Source: Ignavibacteria bacterium
Lineage (GTDB): Bacteria; Bacteroidota; Ignavibacteria; Tepidaquicellales; Tepidaquicellaceae
Direction of reading: 5' to 3'
Assembly: GCA_016716125.1 (NCBI GenBank)
Contig: JADJWZ010000004.1
Coordinates: 1 to 64,000, forward strand
DNA: 64,000 nt
In this document: one piece after another, positions 27,729-37,332 of the stretch
Position numbering within the stretch: the first letter of the stretch is position 1
How the letters are laid out: every line of letters begins with the position of its first letter
The notes under the pieces: generated by a model
Seen by the model: only the letters and a program-made list of their open reading frames with translations
Told to the model about the DNA's origin: nothing
Database searches by the model: none
Made by a program: the position numbers and the translations under genes

Positions 27729-28289
27729 TTATTTCCAATCGTCTTTCTCCATCAGATATATAAAATTCCTATGTTCATTCTCACCATAATATTTCATATC
27801 CACTTCATCCACTTTCACAGCGCCGAGTTTTAATATTGCCTTTTGCGAGCGGATGTTATCTTTACCAATATGAAAATAAACTTTGTCAACAAATTCAAAC
27901 GCATGATCGAGCAAGAGTTTCTTCATACGTGAATTATAAGATTTCCCCCAGTATTCCCTCGAGATGAAAGTATATCCAACAGAAACAGATTTTTCCTCCT
28001 TATTATAGTCATAATATCTCGAACTCCCGATTACCTTCCCTGTAATTTTCTCCTTCACTTTAAATGCGCCCCCTGATTCCATCGCCCCTTTGAAAAAATT
28101 TTTAAAGACTTCCCTCTTGTATCTGTCTTTATTAGGATGCTGTTCCCAGACTAAAGGATCTGACGCCGCTTTATATAATTCCTCAAAATCATTTTCAGCC
28201 AGAGGTATCACTACTATTAAATCGTTCTCCAGTTCCGGCTGAAGTTCAAACTTGTCCTCTAACTTTTCATCATGAATTTGCTCTGTCAT
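27729..28289 (-). CDS. GNAT-family N-acetyltransferase
   Basis: 186 residues, RimJ/RimL-like acetyltransferase fold. Visible are the early NDFEELYKAASDPLVWEQHP, the beta-strand/motif A region GYTFISREYWGKSYNSRMKK (acetyl-CoA binding usually near YWGKSYN), and motif B GKDNIRSQKAILKLGAVKV, which is highly typical of this subfamily (NxxSxxxxxKLGF). The acceptor substrate is unknown; relatives acetylate ribosomal-protein N-termini or small molecules. It is a single gene, divergent from chrA with about 140 bp between the starts. Confidence 0.85.
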   Translation of the reverse strand: MTEQIHDEKLEDKFELQPELENDLIVVIPLAENDFEELYKAASDPLVWEQHPNKDRYKREVFKNFFKGAMESGGAFKVKEKITGKVIGSSRYYDYNKEEKSVSVGYTFISREYWGKSYNSRMKKLLLDHAFEFVDKVYFHIGKDNIRSQKAILKLGAVKVDEVDMKYYGENEHRNFIYLMEKDDWK

Positions 28290-28431
28290 TTCTATATCTG
28301 ATTTATTTTTAATAAGTTTGTATTTGAAAATAAATTTAAATTTTTTTTATCTGAAATTGAATATCTGAATTTATGACTTCGTAAAATGTTTGTATATTGA
28401 AAAATAAATTCACTGCTATTACTCTTAATTG

Positions 28432-29742
28432 ATGACATCTAAACCATCTTACAAAGAAGCGTTCATGTTCTGGCTGAAACTAGGCTTTATAAGTTTCGGA
28501 GGTCCCGCCGGGCAGATCGCTATAATGCATGAATATCTTGTTGATAAAAAAAAATGGATCAGCGACAGTAAATTTCTCAGCGCTCTGAATTTTTGTATGC
28601 TCTTGCCCGGTCCGGAAGCGCAGCAGCTTGCCGCTTATAACGGATGGCTATTGCATGGTGTCAGAGGCGGTCTGACAGCAGGTATTCTTTTTATACTTCC
28701 TTCTGTTTTTATTCTGCTTGGTCTGAGTATTGTTTATGTTTCTTTCGGAAATATCCCGTGGATAATCGCGCTCTTCAGCGGACTTAAACCCGCTGTTGTC
28801 GCTATTGTAGTAATTGCCCTTATCAGGATCGCAAAAAAATCTCTCATAACTCCTCTGCATTACATCACCGCTGCAGCAGCTTTCGTCTGTATATATTTTC
28901 TTAATATTCCTTTCCCGTTAATTATACTCGGAGCGCTGATCGTTGCTTTCACTGCCGGAAAATTTTATCCCGCTATGACCGCTATTAATAATGAAAATAA
29001 TACAGGTAATTCACAAAATGAAAAAGATTATTACATTAATTCCTTTTCGGAAATATCTGTTCTGAAATTCAATCCTCTGCAGTTTATAAAAATGACCTTG
29101 ATATTCGCCTTCCTATGGTTGATTCCTTTTAATGTTTTTTATTTTTATCCAAATGATTTTGAATTCTGGAAAACACTTTCTCTTTTTTTTACCAAAGCGG
29201 CTTTTGTTACTTTCGGAGGAGCTTATGCGGTACTGCCTTATGTTGCGCAGTTTAGTGTTGAAAATCTACAGTGGCTTACCGAACTTCAGATGATAGACGG
29301 CCTCGCGCTTGGTGAGACGACTCCGGGTCCGCTTGTAATGGTACTTGCTTTCGTCGGCTTTATGGCGGGATTTAATTTTTACGGAGGTTCTCTGCTGATG
29401 GGAACTGCAGGTCTGCTGACCACTGTATTCTATACTTTTCTGCCGAGCTTCTATTTTATATTTGCAGGAGCTCCTCTGATTGAGAGATCTCATAAGAACA
29501 ATTTCATAAAAAATTCGCTGAGCATTGTAACCGCAGCTGTCGTAGGCATTATTCTGAATCTCAGTATTTATTTCGGTAAAGCGGTAATTTTCCCCGGTCA
29601 GTTATCCTTAAACAACATTGATTTTTTTGCTGTAATCTGGATTATAATTTCCATGATCGTATTGTATAAATATAATTTCAATGTAGCGGTATGGATCCTG
29701 ATCAGCGCTGTCGCAGGTCTGATCCATTTCCTGGTATTCTGA
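28432..29742 (+). CDS. chrA: ChrA-type chromate transporter
   Basis: 436 residues of the CHR family, with two homologous halves. The first half has WLKLGFISFGGPAGQIAIMH and LNFCMLLPGPEAQQLA; the second has KAAFVTFGGAYAVLPYVAQ and GLALGETTPGPLVMVLAFVG. Both match the CHR signatures FGGP...PGPxxQ and FGGxxxVxP...TPGP. About ten hydrophobic segments indicate an inner-membrane protein. Family members export chromate by proton-driven transport. I place the start at the ATG at 28432 rather than the TTG one codon earlier. No chromate reductase or regulator is next to it. Confidence 0.93.
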   Translation: MTSKPSYKEAFMFWLKLGFISFGGPAGQIAIMHEYLVDKKKWISDSKFLSALNFCMLLPGPEAQQLAAYNGWLLHGVRGGLTAGILFILPSVFILLGLSIVYVSFGNIPWIIALFSGLKPAVVAIVVIALIRIAKKSLITPLHYITAAAAFVCIYFLNIPFPLIILGALIVAFTAGKFYPAMTAINNENNTGNSQNEKDYYINSFSEISVLKFNPLQFIKMTLIFAFLWLIPFNVFYFYPNDFEFWKTLSLFFTKAAFVTFGGAYAVLPYVAQFSVENLQWLTELQMIDGLALGETTPGPLVMVLAFVGFMAGFNFYGGSLLMGTAGLLTTVFYTFLPSFYFIFAGAPLIERSHKNNFIKNSLSIVTAAVVGIILNLSIYFGKAVIFPGQLSLNNIDFFAVIWIIISMIVLYKYNFNVAVWILISAVAGLIHFLVF

Positions 29743-29771
29743 TTTATATATTTCTAATATTCAGAATTTTA

Positions 29772-30746
29772 TCATGGTGTAATCTTTGTAATAAATAAAT
29801 ATGAATTATTATCCGCCAAAGTCTGATCGGTAATATCAACTGACTCATCTCCGTTTACATCCGTGACTACATAACCGACGGCAAATGCAAGCGCGTCATT
29901 ATCTACAAGCATATTATCAGTCAGATCAATTATCCCGTCCTGATTTACGTCAGCACTATACATAGCAAATCTTGCCGGCGTATTCTCTACCTGTGTCTGA
30001 TTAGAACCGTAAGCCGCATCTGCATCCTTAGTAAAATCATAGATCATATTGCCGCTCAATACTTCAAATGAAATCACAGTATCGCTCCATACTTCGATTG
30101 AATTTCTGTGATTGACCTGCAGCCAGTAATTTGCAATAAAATCCGCCTCCGGAAAATTATATCTGATTATAAGATCTTCATCCGGAGTTTCTCCTTTTAT
30201 ACCGACATCATTATAAGGCGACGCTTCCTCTCTGAGTTTTGTTGTGATTGTATCTATAACTGTTGAATCAACCGATCTGTAAAATCCTTCCATGTAAACT
30301 TTCAGGCAAAGCGCTGAAGTTTTCAGCGATGAATTGTTGAACTGGATTCCCCATACATACAGATTTCCTGTACCGGCTCCGGTCAGATCATTTATCACAA
30401 TCCTCCATGTACCTGAAGTTCTCTTACCAGCAAACACAGTGTTTAACGAATTCTTCGGTTTTATCTCCGGAGCAAAAGATGTAAATGAAGTTGAAGAGTT
30501 TAAATTGCTGTCCGCCTGATCATCAAATATTGTAATTATATTATCTGAATTATCAGCAAGTTTACTATTCCCGAAAACATTTACTGAAGCGCCGTCGGGT
30601 GAAATTAATGTTATATTCAATTCCTCCTCCGCAGAATGATTCAGCGCCAAAAATAAATTCAAGTCGCTGATAAGAGTATCCTGACATACTTCAAAAGAAT
30701 CTATAACAATTCCGGAAAATCCTGAAGTCGGGATTCTTTTTAACAT
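29772..30746 (-). CDS. LamG/P-domain secreted protein, 3' part after a frameshift
   Basis: The second piece of a gene that begins at 32202. It holds a proprotein-convertase P-like domain (FEVCQDTLISDLNLFLALNH, ITLISPDGASVNVFG, TSGTWRIVINDLTGAGTGNL), a linker domain (YWLQVNHRNSIEVWSD) and two dockerin-like calcium loops at the end (DVNQDGIIDLTD and DVNGDESVDITD), finishing with FITKITP. There is no T9SS type A tail. The linker and dockerin-like end match those of the protein at 38397-40310. The Met shown as start is internal; the join is at a run of five A (plus-strand T run 30737-30741), where removal of one base gives NVKRIPTSGFSG. Confidence 0.75.
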   Translation of the reverse strand: MLKRIPTSGFSGIVIDSFEVCQDTLISDLNLFLALNHSAEEELNITLISPDGASVNVFGNSKLADNSDNIITIFDDQADSNLNSSTSFTSFAPEIKPKNSLNTVFAGKRTSGTWRIVINDLTGAGTGNLYVWGIQFNNSSLKTSALCLKVYMEGFYRSVDSTVIDTITTKLREEASPYNDVGIKGETPDEDLIIRYNFPEADFIANYWLQVNHRNSIEVWSDTVISFEVLSGNMIYDFTKDADAAYGSNQTQVENTPARFAMYSADVNQDGIIDLTDNMLVDNDALAFAVGYVVTDVNGDESVDITDQTLADNNSYLFITKITP

Positions 30747-32202
30747 TTTGATTTATCCTGAATCCGTCCGAAAAATTTAATCTGTCGGATCTGTTAACCG
30801 GCGATACCGGCTGATCTTCTACGGTTCCGTTATGACTGAATCTTGCGCTGTTTTTAAATTCAAGAACCGGTCCGTCATCTGAATTGTCGTAAGCGTATCC
30901 GTCAAAATTATAAACTACATTTGACATCAACGGATATGGTTTATTCGATCTGTCAATTGACATATACAGGAATCTGTTTACTTCCTGATGTGTCTTTTCA
31001 TAATTTGAAATTCTGACTTCATCAATAAATCCGTTAAAATAACTTCCGGCGAATCCCGAGCTGCCGATCACAAGACTGTCAGTTCCGTTGGCAATTACGC
31101 CTGCAGTATTAGTTCCGTTGCCGGCTTTCCTTCCGTTTATATAAAAATTGTATTCACCTGAAGATGAGTTATAAGTAAAGCAAACATGAGACCAGATGTT
31201 TGGTATAAGCGATACAAAAGAATTAAAACTGCTGACTCCGTTTATCACTGCATTCAGCGAAGCGCCGCTTAATCTTAGCGAATAATTTATGGAAGCTCCC
31301 GTGCCTTTAGATATTATTCCCCGTGTGCCGGTAATTGATCTTGGATTTATCCATGCTTCCATTGTAATTGCATTCACCGGACTTACATCAGGATTGTCAA
31401 CACCGCAGAGATATTCATTCACGCCGTTCAGCTCTATGCAGTCATTCTGAACTATAGTGTTCAAAGGTCTGTCACTTAAATTCAAAGGAGTAACTCCGAT
31501 ATTTTTTCCCGTTCCGTTATTTCCTGACCAGTCAAATAAACTGAAATCAGTCCCTTGCGAATCTCTGTCCTGAAACGTCAGTGAAAAAACAAGATTTGTA
31601 TAAATACCTGACGAAGCGCCGAGCGTAGTTTTTCTTAATCTGTAAACTTCCGCAGCGCTCAATGGTCTGTTCCAGATTCTAATTTCGTCCATGTTTCCTG
31701 TAAACGGACTGTTCACGTTTCCCTTGCCTATGCGCAATGAATCGGTATTGGCAACAGGTTCGGCATCTTGAATAATCACGCTGGTATCAAGAACGCCGTT
31801 AACATAAATTGAGAATACATCCGTAGAAGAATTAAACGTTCCGCAGATATGAGTCCATTGATTATTCTGAAGTATCGAATTTCCGACAAGTCTTGTCGTT
31901 GTATTTGTTCTGAGAGCGACTCTTCCCTGATTAAGGTAAAAAGTATAACCGTTCCCCCCTGTGCCGAATCTCTTTTCAGCTAATATTTGAAAACCCGGAA
32001 CGGTTGAGTTAGATGGGTTTATCCACATTTCAATTGTAAAACTTCCGGTTATATTCAATGAAGCCGAATTTCCGAATGCGGCGTAACCGTTTGCATTGCC
32101 GGGAAAAACGCATGCCTGATTCCAGAACATAAATGCAAAAGATTTTCCGGAGATCAGCATAAATATCAATCCGAAAAGAACCTTGTAAATTCTTGTTTTC
32201 AT
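30691..32202 (-). CDS. LamG-domain secreted protein, 5' part before a frameshift
   Basis: 503 residues. A signal peptide (MKTRIYKVLFGLIFMLISGK...FA) is followed by two LamG/concanavalin-like jelly rolls: the first around NITGSFTIEMWINPSN to MDEIRIWNRPLSAAEV, the second around NAITMEAWINPRS to FIDEVRISNYEKTHQEV. Each spans about 160 residues. These domains usually bind glycans or surface proteins. The reading breaks at FRINQNVKKNPDF, after which the adjacent frame supplies the P-like and dockerin-like domains of the 29772-30746 piece. Restored, the protein would be about 800 residues. The break in a homopolymer makes a sequence error a serious possibility. Confidence 0.8.
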   Translation of the reverse strand: MKTRIYKVLFGLIFMLISGKSFAFMFWNQACVFPGNANGYAAFGNSASLNITGSFTIEMWINPSNSTVPGFQILAEKRFGTGGNGYTFYLNQGRVALRTNTTTRLVGNSILQNNQWTHICGTFNSSTDVFSIYVNGVLDTSVIIQDAEPVANTDSLRIGKGNVNSPFTGNMDEIRIWNRPLSAAEVYRLRKTTLGASSGIYTNLVFSLTFQDRDSQGTDFSLFDWSGNNGTGKNIGVTPLNLSDRPLNTIVQNDCIELNGVNEYLCGVDNPDVSPVNAITMEAWINPRSITGTRGIISKGTGASINYSLRLSGASLNAVINGVSSFNSFVSLIPNIWSHVCFTYNSSSGEYNFYINGRKAGNGTNTAGVIANGTDSLVIGSSGFAGSYFNGFIDEVRISNYEKTHQEVNRFLYMSIDRSNKPYPLMSNVVYNFDGYAYDNSDDGPVLEFKNSARFSHNGTVEDQPVSPVNRSDRLNFSDGFRINQNVKKNPDFRIFRNCYRFF

Positions 32203-32261
32203 TTTTCTCTGTTTAAGTTAACTCAACAAAATAACAATTAAAATTAAAATTTCATAAAGTA

Positions 32262-32289
32262 AAAGGCGGAGAATTTAGTCTCCGCCTTT
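32262..32289 (-). terminator. Terminator after the 32308-34074 gene
   Basis: An 11-bp stem, AAAGGCGGAGA with TCTCCGCCTTT, and a 6-base loop, 19 bp past the stop codon, followed on the minus strand by a T-rich stretch (TTTACTTTATG). Confidence 0.8.
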
Positions 32290-32307
32290 GTGAATAATTG
32301 GATATGC

Positions 32308-34074
32308 TTATTTTACGAGGATCATTTTCTTGACATCAGTGAATTCCGTGCCTTCGCCTCTGACTGTAATTCTGTAATAGTAAATTCCGGATGACAAAGC
32401 TGATCCGTTAAATACCGCTTCATATCTTCCTGCGCCCATGGATCCGTTAACCAAAGTCATTACTTCTTTTCCTGCTGAGTTGAAGATCTTTATATTAACT
32501 TCAGATGATACAGGAATATCATAAGATATTTTTGTAACAGGATTGAATGGATTTGGATAATTTTGATTTAATTTGAATTCGGTTATCTCCGTAACTTCCG
32601 TATTTAAGTTATTGTCGCCTGTATTTTCGGATTCAAATGAATCTGATTCAAAACATCTTAATATATTTACAACTGATGGGTTTTCGAATACCGGTGTGAA
32701 TGGTTTGTCTTTTATTTTTCTGAGCTTCATCGCTATATCTTTTACTATATGCTGATTCTGAATATTCTGAACAAAAAATGAATCATTGCATAATCCGCCC
32801 GGAATGAATCCGTTCGAATTTGATCTCCAGAGAAATGCATCCTGTACATTTACAGATGCATCACCTGCTACCGAATATCCCGGAGCTGAAGAATTGTTTG
32901 ATCTTATTATATCATATCCGCTTTCGTTTGTATTGTTATTTCTGTTCCAGAGTCTTGTCCAGACAGCTGCTCCCCCTGTAACCGGGATTTTCATCATGAA
33001 TGCATCCGTCGGCTGACCTGTTCTGTTCATAGACCCTGTCAGAACTAAAGTACTTCCGTCAAGCACGATTGACTGTCCGATATCATTGAACGCCGTATTG
33101 CCGTAGCAGTATGACCACATTAAATTTCCCGCTGCATTTACTCTGAATACAATTATGTCATTTTGACCTGCTACATATCTGTTCGTAAATCCAACTACTA
33201 CAAAACCTCCGTCAGACATTGGAATAATTTTTCTCGGCTCTGTATTCGGATATGGTTGTGTAGATGTAATATTGAATGCGTAAATTTTATTCCAGATTAC
33301 CGCTCCGTTGTTTGCTAATTTTGTCACCATTATATCCCAGACATTTAATTTTCTTGACTGAATGTTTGTCCTTGAAGCAACGCCGTAACTGTCGTCTGAT
33401 TTTTGATAACACATTGTCTGTGCTTCATCATGACTGTTTATTAAGTTGAAAGGTCCGGACATTGTATTATAAACAAATCCCCAGTTCCATGCGCCTGCGG
33501 GAGAATAATTTGTAACAATAATTTTTTCCAGTTTTTTACTTGTTGCTGTCGGATAAACATCTTTCCATCCGGCGTTTGCTGTTCTGTAAGAGCTGTCAAT
33601 ACAGTTTTCATTATAAATGCTGGTAACTGTATCATTGATCATTCTTCCGTTTTTTATTCCGCCGGCTCTGTCAACATTTAGAAATGTCGCTTTCCTTAAA
33701 AAATTTTGTCCTTCCTGCATAAATCCTGCAAGATAAGATGTGGAATCTTGTCTGGTCTGAATTACGGAATTACATCTGTCATCTCCGTGTGTTCCGTAAA
33801 GTCTTGCAAAGATATGAAAACCGCTTGGCTGTACCTGAAGAAACATCCAGTCATAAACGCCGATACCGCAGCCGGCTGCATATGAAAATCCGGCGATCGT
33901 GTTCCCGCCTTCGAAATTGTGAATGATCGATCTCGCATTATCATGACCGGAATTCTGATTGCATCTCAGGTCGTACGTTCTGATATGATACTGCGCGCTG
34001 AGATCTGAAGACATAAAAAAGATTACTGCGATTAAAACTGCTGTTACTTTTGAGATTGTGATTGAGTGTTTCAT
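32308..34074 (-). CDS. Secreted repeat (SBBP-like) protein with T9SS tail
   Basis: 588 residues: signal peptide (ISKVTAVLIAVIFFMSSDLS), then repeats of the form (D/N)xxVxKxxxxGxxxWxxxYG, for example WDIMVTKLANNGAVIWNKIY, NDIIVFRVNAAGNLMWSYCY and TDAFMMKIPVTGGAAVWTRL, which resemble SBBP/beta-propeller blades. A type A sorting domain follows (NYPNPFNPVTKISYDI, GIYYYRITVRGE, KKMILVK). It is a single gene with a terminator below and a 236-bp divergent region above, shared with the gene at 34311. Role not recognised beyond a secreted beta-propeller. Confidence 0.85.
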   Translation of the reverse strand: MKHSITISKVTAVLIAVIFFMSSDLSAQYHIRTYDLRCNQNSGHDNARSIIHNFEGGNTIAGFSYAAGCGIGVYDWMFLQVQPSGFHIFARLYGTHGDDRCNSVIQTRQDSTSYLAGFMQEGQNFLRKATFLNVDRAGGIKNGRMINDTVTSIYNENCIDSSYRTANAGWKDVYPTATSKKLEKIIVTNYSPAGAWNWGFVYNTMSGPFNLINSHDEAQTMCYQKSDDSYGVASRTNIQSRKLNVWDIMVTKLANNGAVIWNKIYAFNITSTQPYPNTEPRKIIPMSDGGFVVVGFTNRYVAGQNDIIVFRVNAAGNLMWSYCYGNTAFNDIGQSIVLDGSTLVLTGSMNRTGQPTDAFMMKIPVTGGAAVWTRLWNRNNNTNESGYDIIRSNNSSAPGYSVAGDASVNVQDAFLWRSNSNGFIPGGLCNDSFFVQNIQNQHIVKDIAMKLRKIKDKPFTPVFENPSVVNILRCFESDSFESENTGDNNLNTEVTEITEFKLNQNYPNPFNPVTKISYDIPVSSEVNIKIFNSAGKEVMTLVNGSMGAGRYEAVFNGSALSSGIYYYRITVRGEGTEFTDVKKMILVK

Positions 34075-34310
34075 TTTTAATTTTCCTTTCTGTTAATTTA
34101 ATTAATAATTTTTTCTAAATAATTTCTGTACAAAATTACTCACAATCTCCGGTGTCAAACAATCAAACAATTCCCGATTTGTTTCATCCGTTTAATATTA
34201 ATTTGTTTTAATATTCCTTTTATTTGTTTAATTTTAGCCTGTAAACAAAGAATTTTGGGAATCGGATTGTATCACTTTTAGCGCCGTATTTTTTATTAAA
34301 ATTCACTCAA

Positions 34311-35732
34311 ATGATTAAAATTAAGATATTAGAAATACTTGAAAAACTTTCTCCGGAGGAGCTGAAGGAATTTTCGGATTACCTTAATTCACCTTTATTC
34401 AATAAAAGAAAGATCATTGCAGGTCTGTTCGATGTTTATAAAAATTATTATCCGGGTTTTGACGACACCGGATTTGTAAAGGAAAAAGTTTTTGCAAAGC
34501 TGTTTCCGAAAAGAGATTACAATGATACTGTATTCAGAAATCTTAATTCTCTTCTGCTCAGTCATGCGGAAAATTTCCTGTCATTGAAAAATTATTTAAA
34601 AGATCCTGCGCTGATAAAGAATCATCTTCTCTCCGAGCTTAATTCAAAAAATATATTCAGTCTCTTTGATAAAAATTTCAGGGAAGGTTTAAATCAACTT
34701 GAAAAATCTGAAGTCAGGGATTCGGAATTTTTTCTGAATGAATATAATCTTTATCTTCAGAAAGACCTCTATAACAGTTTTGTAAATAAATTTTCCAAAG
34801 ATGACATAACTTCATCCGGCATGAGTTTTATGAAATTTTATATAATGAAGTTAATGGAAATTCAGAATTACATTCTCTATGAATGCAGAATACTTGGATT
34901 GGACAATACGCTTTTTATAGATGCTGATTACATTGACAAGACTTTGAAAATTATGCCTGTCAGCATTCGTAATATGCCGCAGGTAAAAATTTACTACAAT
35001 GCATTGATGCTTGAAAGAAAGCAAAGTAAAAAATATTACAATGAATTAAAGTCTTTACTGTTTGAATTCGGAAATCTTCTTGAGAAAGAAAAGCTGTACA
35101 ATAAATATATTGATCTGATTGACTTTATAAAGAGAAGCCGCAAATCAAATGATCTCGGCTCTTTAAGGGAAATTTTTCTGCTGAGAAAAAGAATAGTGGA
35201 AAACGGGCTCATGCCGGAAAATTTTATTACTAATATGTTTTTTCTTAATCTTGTCACATCGGCGCTGAGACTGGAAGAGTTTGACTGGACTTTTGAATTT
35301 ATTGAGAAGTATAATACGAATCTTCTGCCTGATCACAGAGAATCAGTAAGAAATCTTTCTTACTCTCTCTATTATTTCAATAAAAAGGATTTTCAGAAAG
35401 CGCTTTCATTTTCTGCAAAAGTCGGATATGAAGATGTTTATTATAACCTTCAGGTAAAAAATATTGCGGCAAGAATTTATTTTGAACTGAATGAAACCGA
35501 TCTTCTGATCAATCATATCTCGTCATACAGAATGTATCTCGCAAAGAACAGAACTCTCAGCCGGAAAGAGGTTTTATCGCATTCACTCTTTGTAAATTTT
35601 ATTGATAAATTATATAAAGTAAAAGAGAAGAAAAAATTATATAAGCTTAGTGAGTTAATTTCTAAAGCGGGAAAGACAGAGTTCATCAGCCGGAACTGGA
35701 TCATTGATAAAGCGCATGAGCTGGATAAATGA
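34311..35732 (+). CDS. Conserved hypothetical, likely all-helical protein
   Basis: 473 residues with no signal peptide or membrane segment. It begins MIKIKILEILEKLSPEELKE and contains FSDYLNSPLFNKRKIIAGLF, a pattern I associate with uncharacterised cytoplasmic proteins of Bacteroidota-type genomes (a short helical N-terminal domain followed by TPR-like helices). The rest is rich in Leu, Lys, Tyr and Phe in helical spacing, for example SLSYSLYYFNKKDFQKALSF and ARIYFELNETDLLINHIS, which look like degenerate TPR units. No catalytic motif was seen. It is monocistronic and divergent from the secreted gene at 32308-34074. Confidence 0.8.
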   Translation: MIKIKILEILEKLSPEELKEFSDYLNSPLFNKRKIIAGLFDVYKNYYPGFDDTGFVKEKVFAKLFPKRDYNDTVFRNLNSLLLSHAENFLSLKNYLKDPALIKNHLLSELNSKNIFSLFDKNFREGLNQLEKSEVRDSEFFLNEYNLYLQKDLYNSFVNKFSKDDITSSGMSFMKFYIMKLMEIQNYILYECRILGLDNTLFIDADYIDKTLKIMPVSIRNMPQVKIYYNALMLERKQSKKYYNELKSLLFEFGNLLEKEKLYNKYIDLIDFIKRSRKSNDLGSLREIFLLRKRIVENGLMPENFITNMFFLNLVTSALRLEEFDWTFEFIEKYNTNLLPDHRESVRNLSYSLYYFNKKDFQKALSFSAKVGYEDVYYNLQVKNIAARIYFELNETDLLINHISSYRMYLAKNRTLSRKEVLSHSLFVNFIDKLYKVKEKKKLYKLSELISKAGKTEFISRNWIIDKAHELDK

Positions 35733-35771
35733 ACCTCCTTCAATCCCTATTTTTAAGAGATGTAAAGGAGG
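35733..35771 (+). terminator. Weak hairpin after the 34311-35732 gene
   Basis: ACCTCCTT immediately after the stop codon pairs with AAGGAGG at 35765-35771 across a loop of about 24 bases. The U-tract is poor, so this is a weak terminator candidate. Confidence 0.4.
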
Positions 35772-35817
35772 CTGTTATAAAATTTTCATTAAGGTAAACA
35801 CTGCTGCATATTAAAAC

Positions 35818-36774
35818 TTACTCTGCATATTTCTCGCCGTAAACTGTTATACTTAATATTCTCGAATCAGAGTTTTTATATTCTTTTATATCATCTTCAT
35901 TCAGATATTTTCCCAGAATGTCATCAGGAATATTAATATCTTTTTCTTTCTGAATCTGAATATTTCTGAATCCGGTTTTTTCCAGAAGACTTATGTATTC
36001 ATTCTTTTGAATTGCTCCTGATACACAGCCGGCATACATCTCTGCAGCTTTTTGAATTTTCCCGGGCAGACTGCCTTTCAGCACTATATCTGAAATGCTG
36101 AAATGTCCGCCGGGTTTCAGCACGCGGTACAATTCGGAAAATGCATTTAACTTTTCCGGAATAAGATTCAGGACACAATTACTGACTGCAACGTCAATGG
36201 AATTGTCATTCACCGGCAGATCTTCTATCTCGCCTGATCTGAATTCAATATTATTGAAATTTAGTTTTTCGGCATTTAGTCTCGCCTTCGCTATCATTGC
36301 TTCGGAAAAATCCACTCCTATTACTTTTCCCGTCTCTCCGGTTTCGGATCTTGCAACAAAGCAGTCATTACCTGCTCCTGAGCCAAGATCAAGCACAGTA
36401 TCGCCTTTCTTAATTTTTGCAAACTGCGTCGGCAGTCCGCAGCCGAGTCCAAGATCTGCGTCCGGATTATAACCTTTAAGATTTTCGTAATTATCGGTCA
36501 TTATATTATAAACTTCATCAGAGCATTCTCCCGCGCCGCAGCATGATGAAGCGTTATCTTCTCTGCTCTGCAGCGCAATTTCACTGTATTTTCTTTTTAC
36601 CATATTCTTGATCTCTTCAGAATTTTTTGCATCTCTAATATCCGATGTGTGATCACTAATGTCAGCGTCCGGTTCATTGCCTGTATCTGAGCAGCAATCC
36701 GGTCCGCAGCAGTCTGTATCTGTTTCTTTATTTTGTAACGTTGCTTTCTCGTTTGTTTCTGTTAAGTTTGACAT
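35818..36774 (-). CDS. arsM: Arsenite S-adenosylmethionine methyltransferase
   Basis: 318 residues. The Rossmann methyltransferase core has the SAM motif VLDLGSGAGNDCFVA and VIGVDFSEAMIAKAR. Cysteines expected to bind As(III) are present in GLGCGLPT, SNCVLNL and YAGCVSGA, the three positions characteristic of ArsM. The approach region SSCCGAGECSDEVYNIMT carries extra cysteines, and the N-terminus has a separate cysteine-rich segment, DTDCCGPDCCSDTG, which may also hold metal. The enzyme converts arsenite to methylated species in the cytoplasm. It lies 151 bp downstream of the ArsR-type regulator gene in the same orientation, which supports an arsenic role. No arsenite pump or reductase gene is nearby. 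Confidence 0.93.
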   Translation of the reverse strand: MSNLTETNEKATLQNKETDTDCCGPDCCSDTGNEPDADISDHTSDIRDAKNSEEIKNMVKRKYSEIALQSREDNASSCCGAGECSDEVYNIMTDNYENLKGYNPDADLGLGCGLPTQFAKIKKGDTVLDLGSGAGNDCFVARSETGETGKVIGVDFSEAMIAKARLNAEKLNFNNIEFRSGEIEDLPVNDNSIDVAVSNCVLNLIPEKLNAFSELYRVLKPGGHFSISDIVLKGSLPGKIQKAAEMYAGCVSGAIQKNEYISLLEKTGFRNIQIQKEKDINIPDDILGKYLNEDDIKEYKNSDSRILSITVYGEKYAE

Positions 36775-36925
36775 TTTATTATTTTATTTAAATTATAAAT
36801 TAAGTTTTTTTTATTTTAAATTTTCAGTCTGATTGGTTTATTTAAGAATTAAGCCCCGATTGTATTTTCGGTTTTGTAATTATTCAGTACTGCCTTTATT
36901 GAATGAATTTCATTGTAAGAATTTC

Positions 36926-37246
36926 TCATTCCTTTTCCTGTGTCAATAAGAAAAATGCATTAAAACTTTTCGAGAATTTATTGAATACTTTTCTGTCAAT
37001 GCAGTAGCATGACTTTGTTCCATCCACTGAACCCTTTATCAGCCCTGCATTCAGCAGCTCTTTCAAATGCTGAGATACGGTTGACTGCGCAAGCGGAAGT
37101 TCCTCCACTATCTCTCCGCATATGCAGACATTCTTTTTAGCAAGCGCTTTCATTATTGCTACCCTGGCAGGATGGCTTAGAGCTTTTGCAAAATCTGCAA
37201 ACTCAATTTCACTTTTTTCAAACTCGTGTTTTTTATTCTGCGCCAT
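36926..37246 (-). CDS. arsR: ArsR-family metal-responsive repressor
   Basis: 106 residues. The winged-helix core has FAKALSHPARVAIMKALA, the recognition helix region LAQSTVSQHLKELLNAGLI and the wing GTKSCYCID. Cysteines in KNVCICGEIVEELP lie where ArsR proteins bind As(III) or similar ions near the start of the DNA-binding helix. The protein should repress its own transcription and that of arsM until metal binds. A perfect inverted repeat 15 bp upstream of its start codon is the probable operator. Confidence 0.9.
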   Translation of the reverse strand: MAQNKKHEFEKSEIEFADFAKALSHPARVAIMKALAKKNVCICGEIVEELPLAQSTVSQHLKELLNAGLIKGSVDGTKSCYCIDRKVFNKFSKSFNAFFLLTQEKE

Positions 37247-37261
37247 TAGTTAAATAGTTTA

Positions 37262-37277
37262 TCGTAAATATACGATG
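37262..37277. promoter_or_regulatory. Probable ArsR operator
   Basis: A perfect 6-4-6 inverted repeat, ATCGTA-AATA-TACGAT, placed 15 bp before the arsR start codon. The position overlaps where the promoter should be. ArsR/SmtB dimers bind repeats of this size; the assignment to this regulator is inference. Confidence 0.75.
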
Positions 37278-37332
37278 AATAGAATTAAAGTCAAATGGTT
37301 TTATTAATCCCCTTCAAATAGTCATATAAAAA

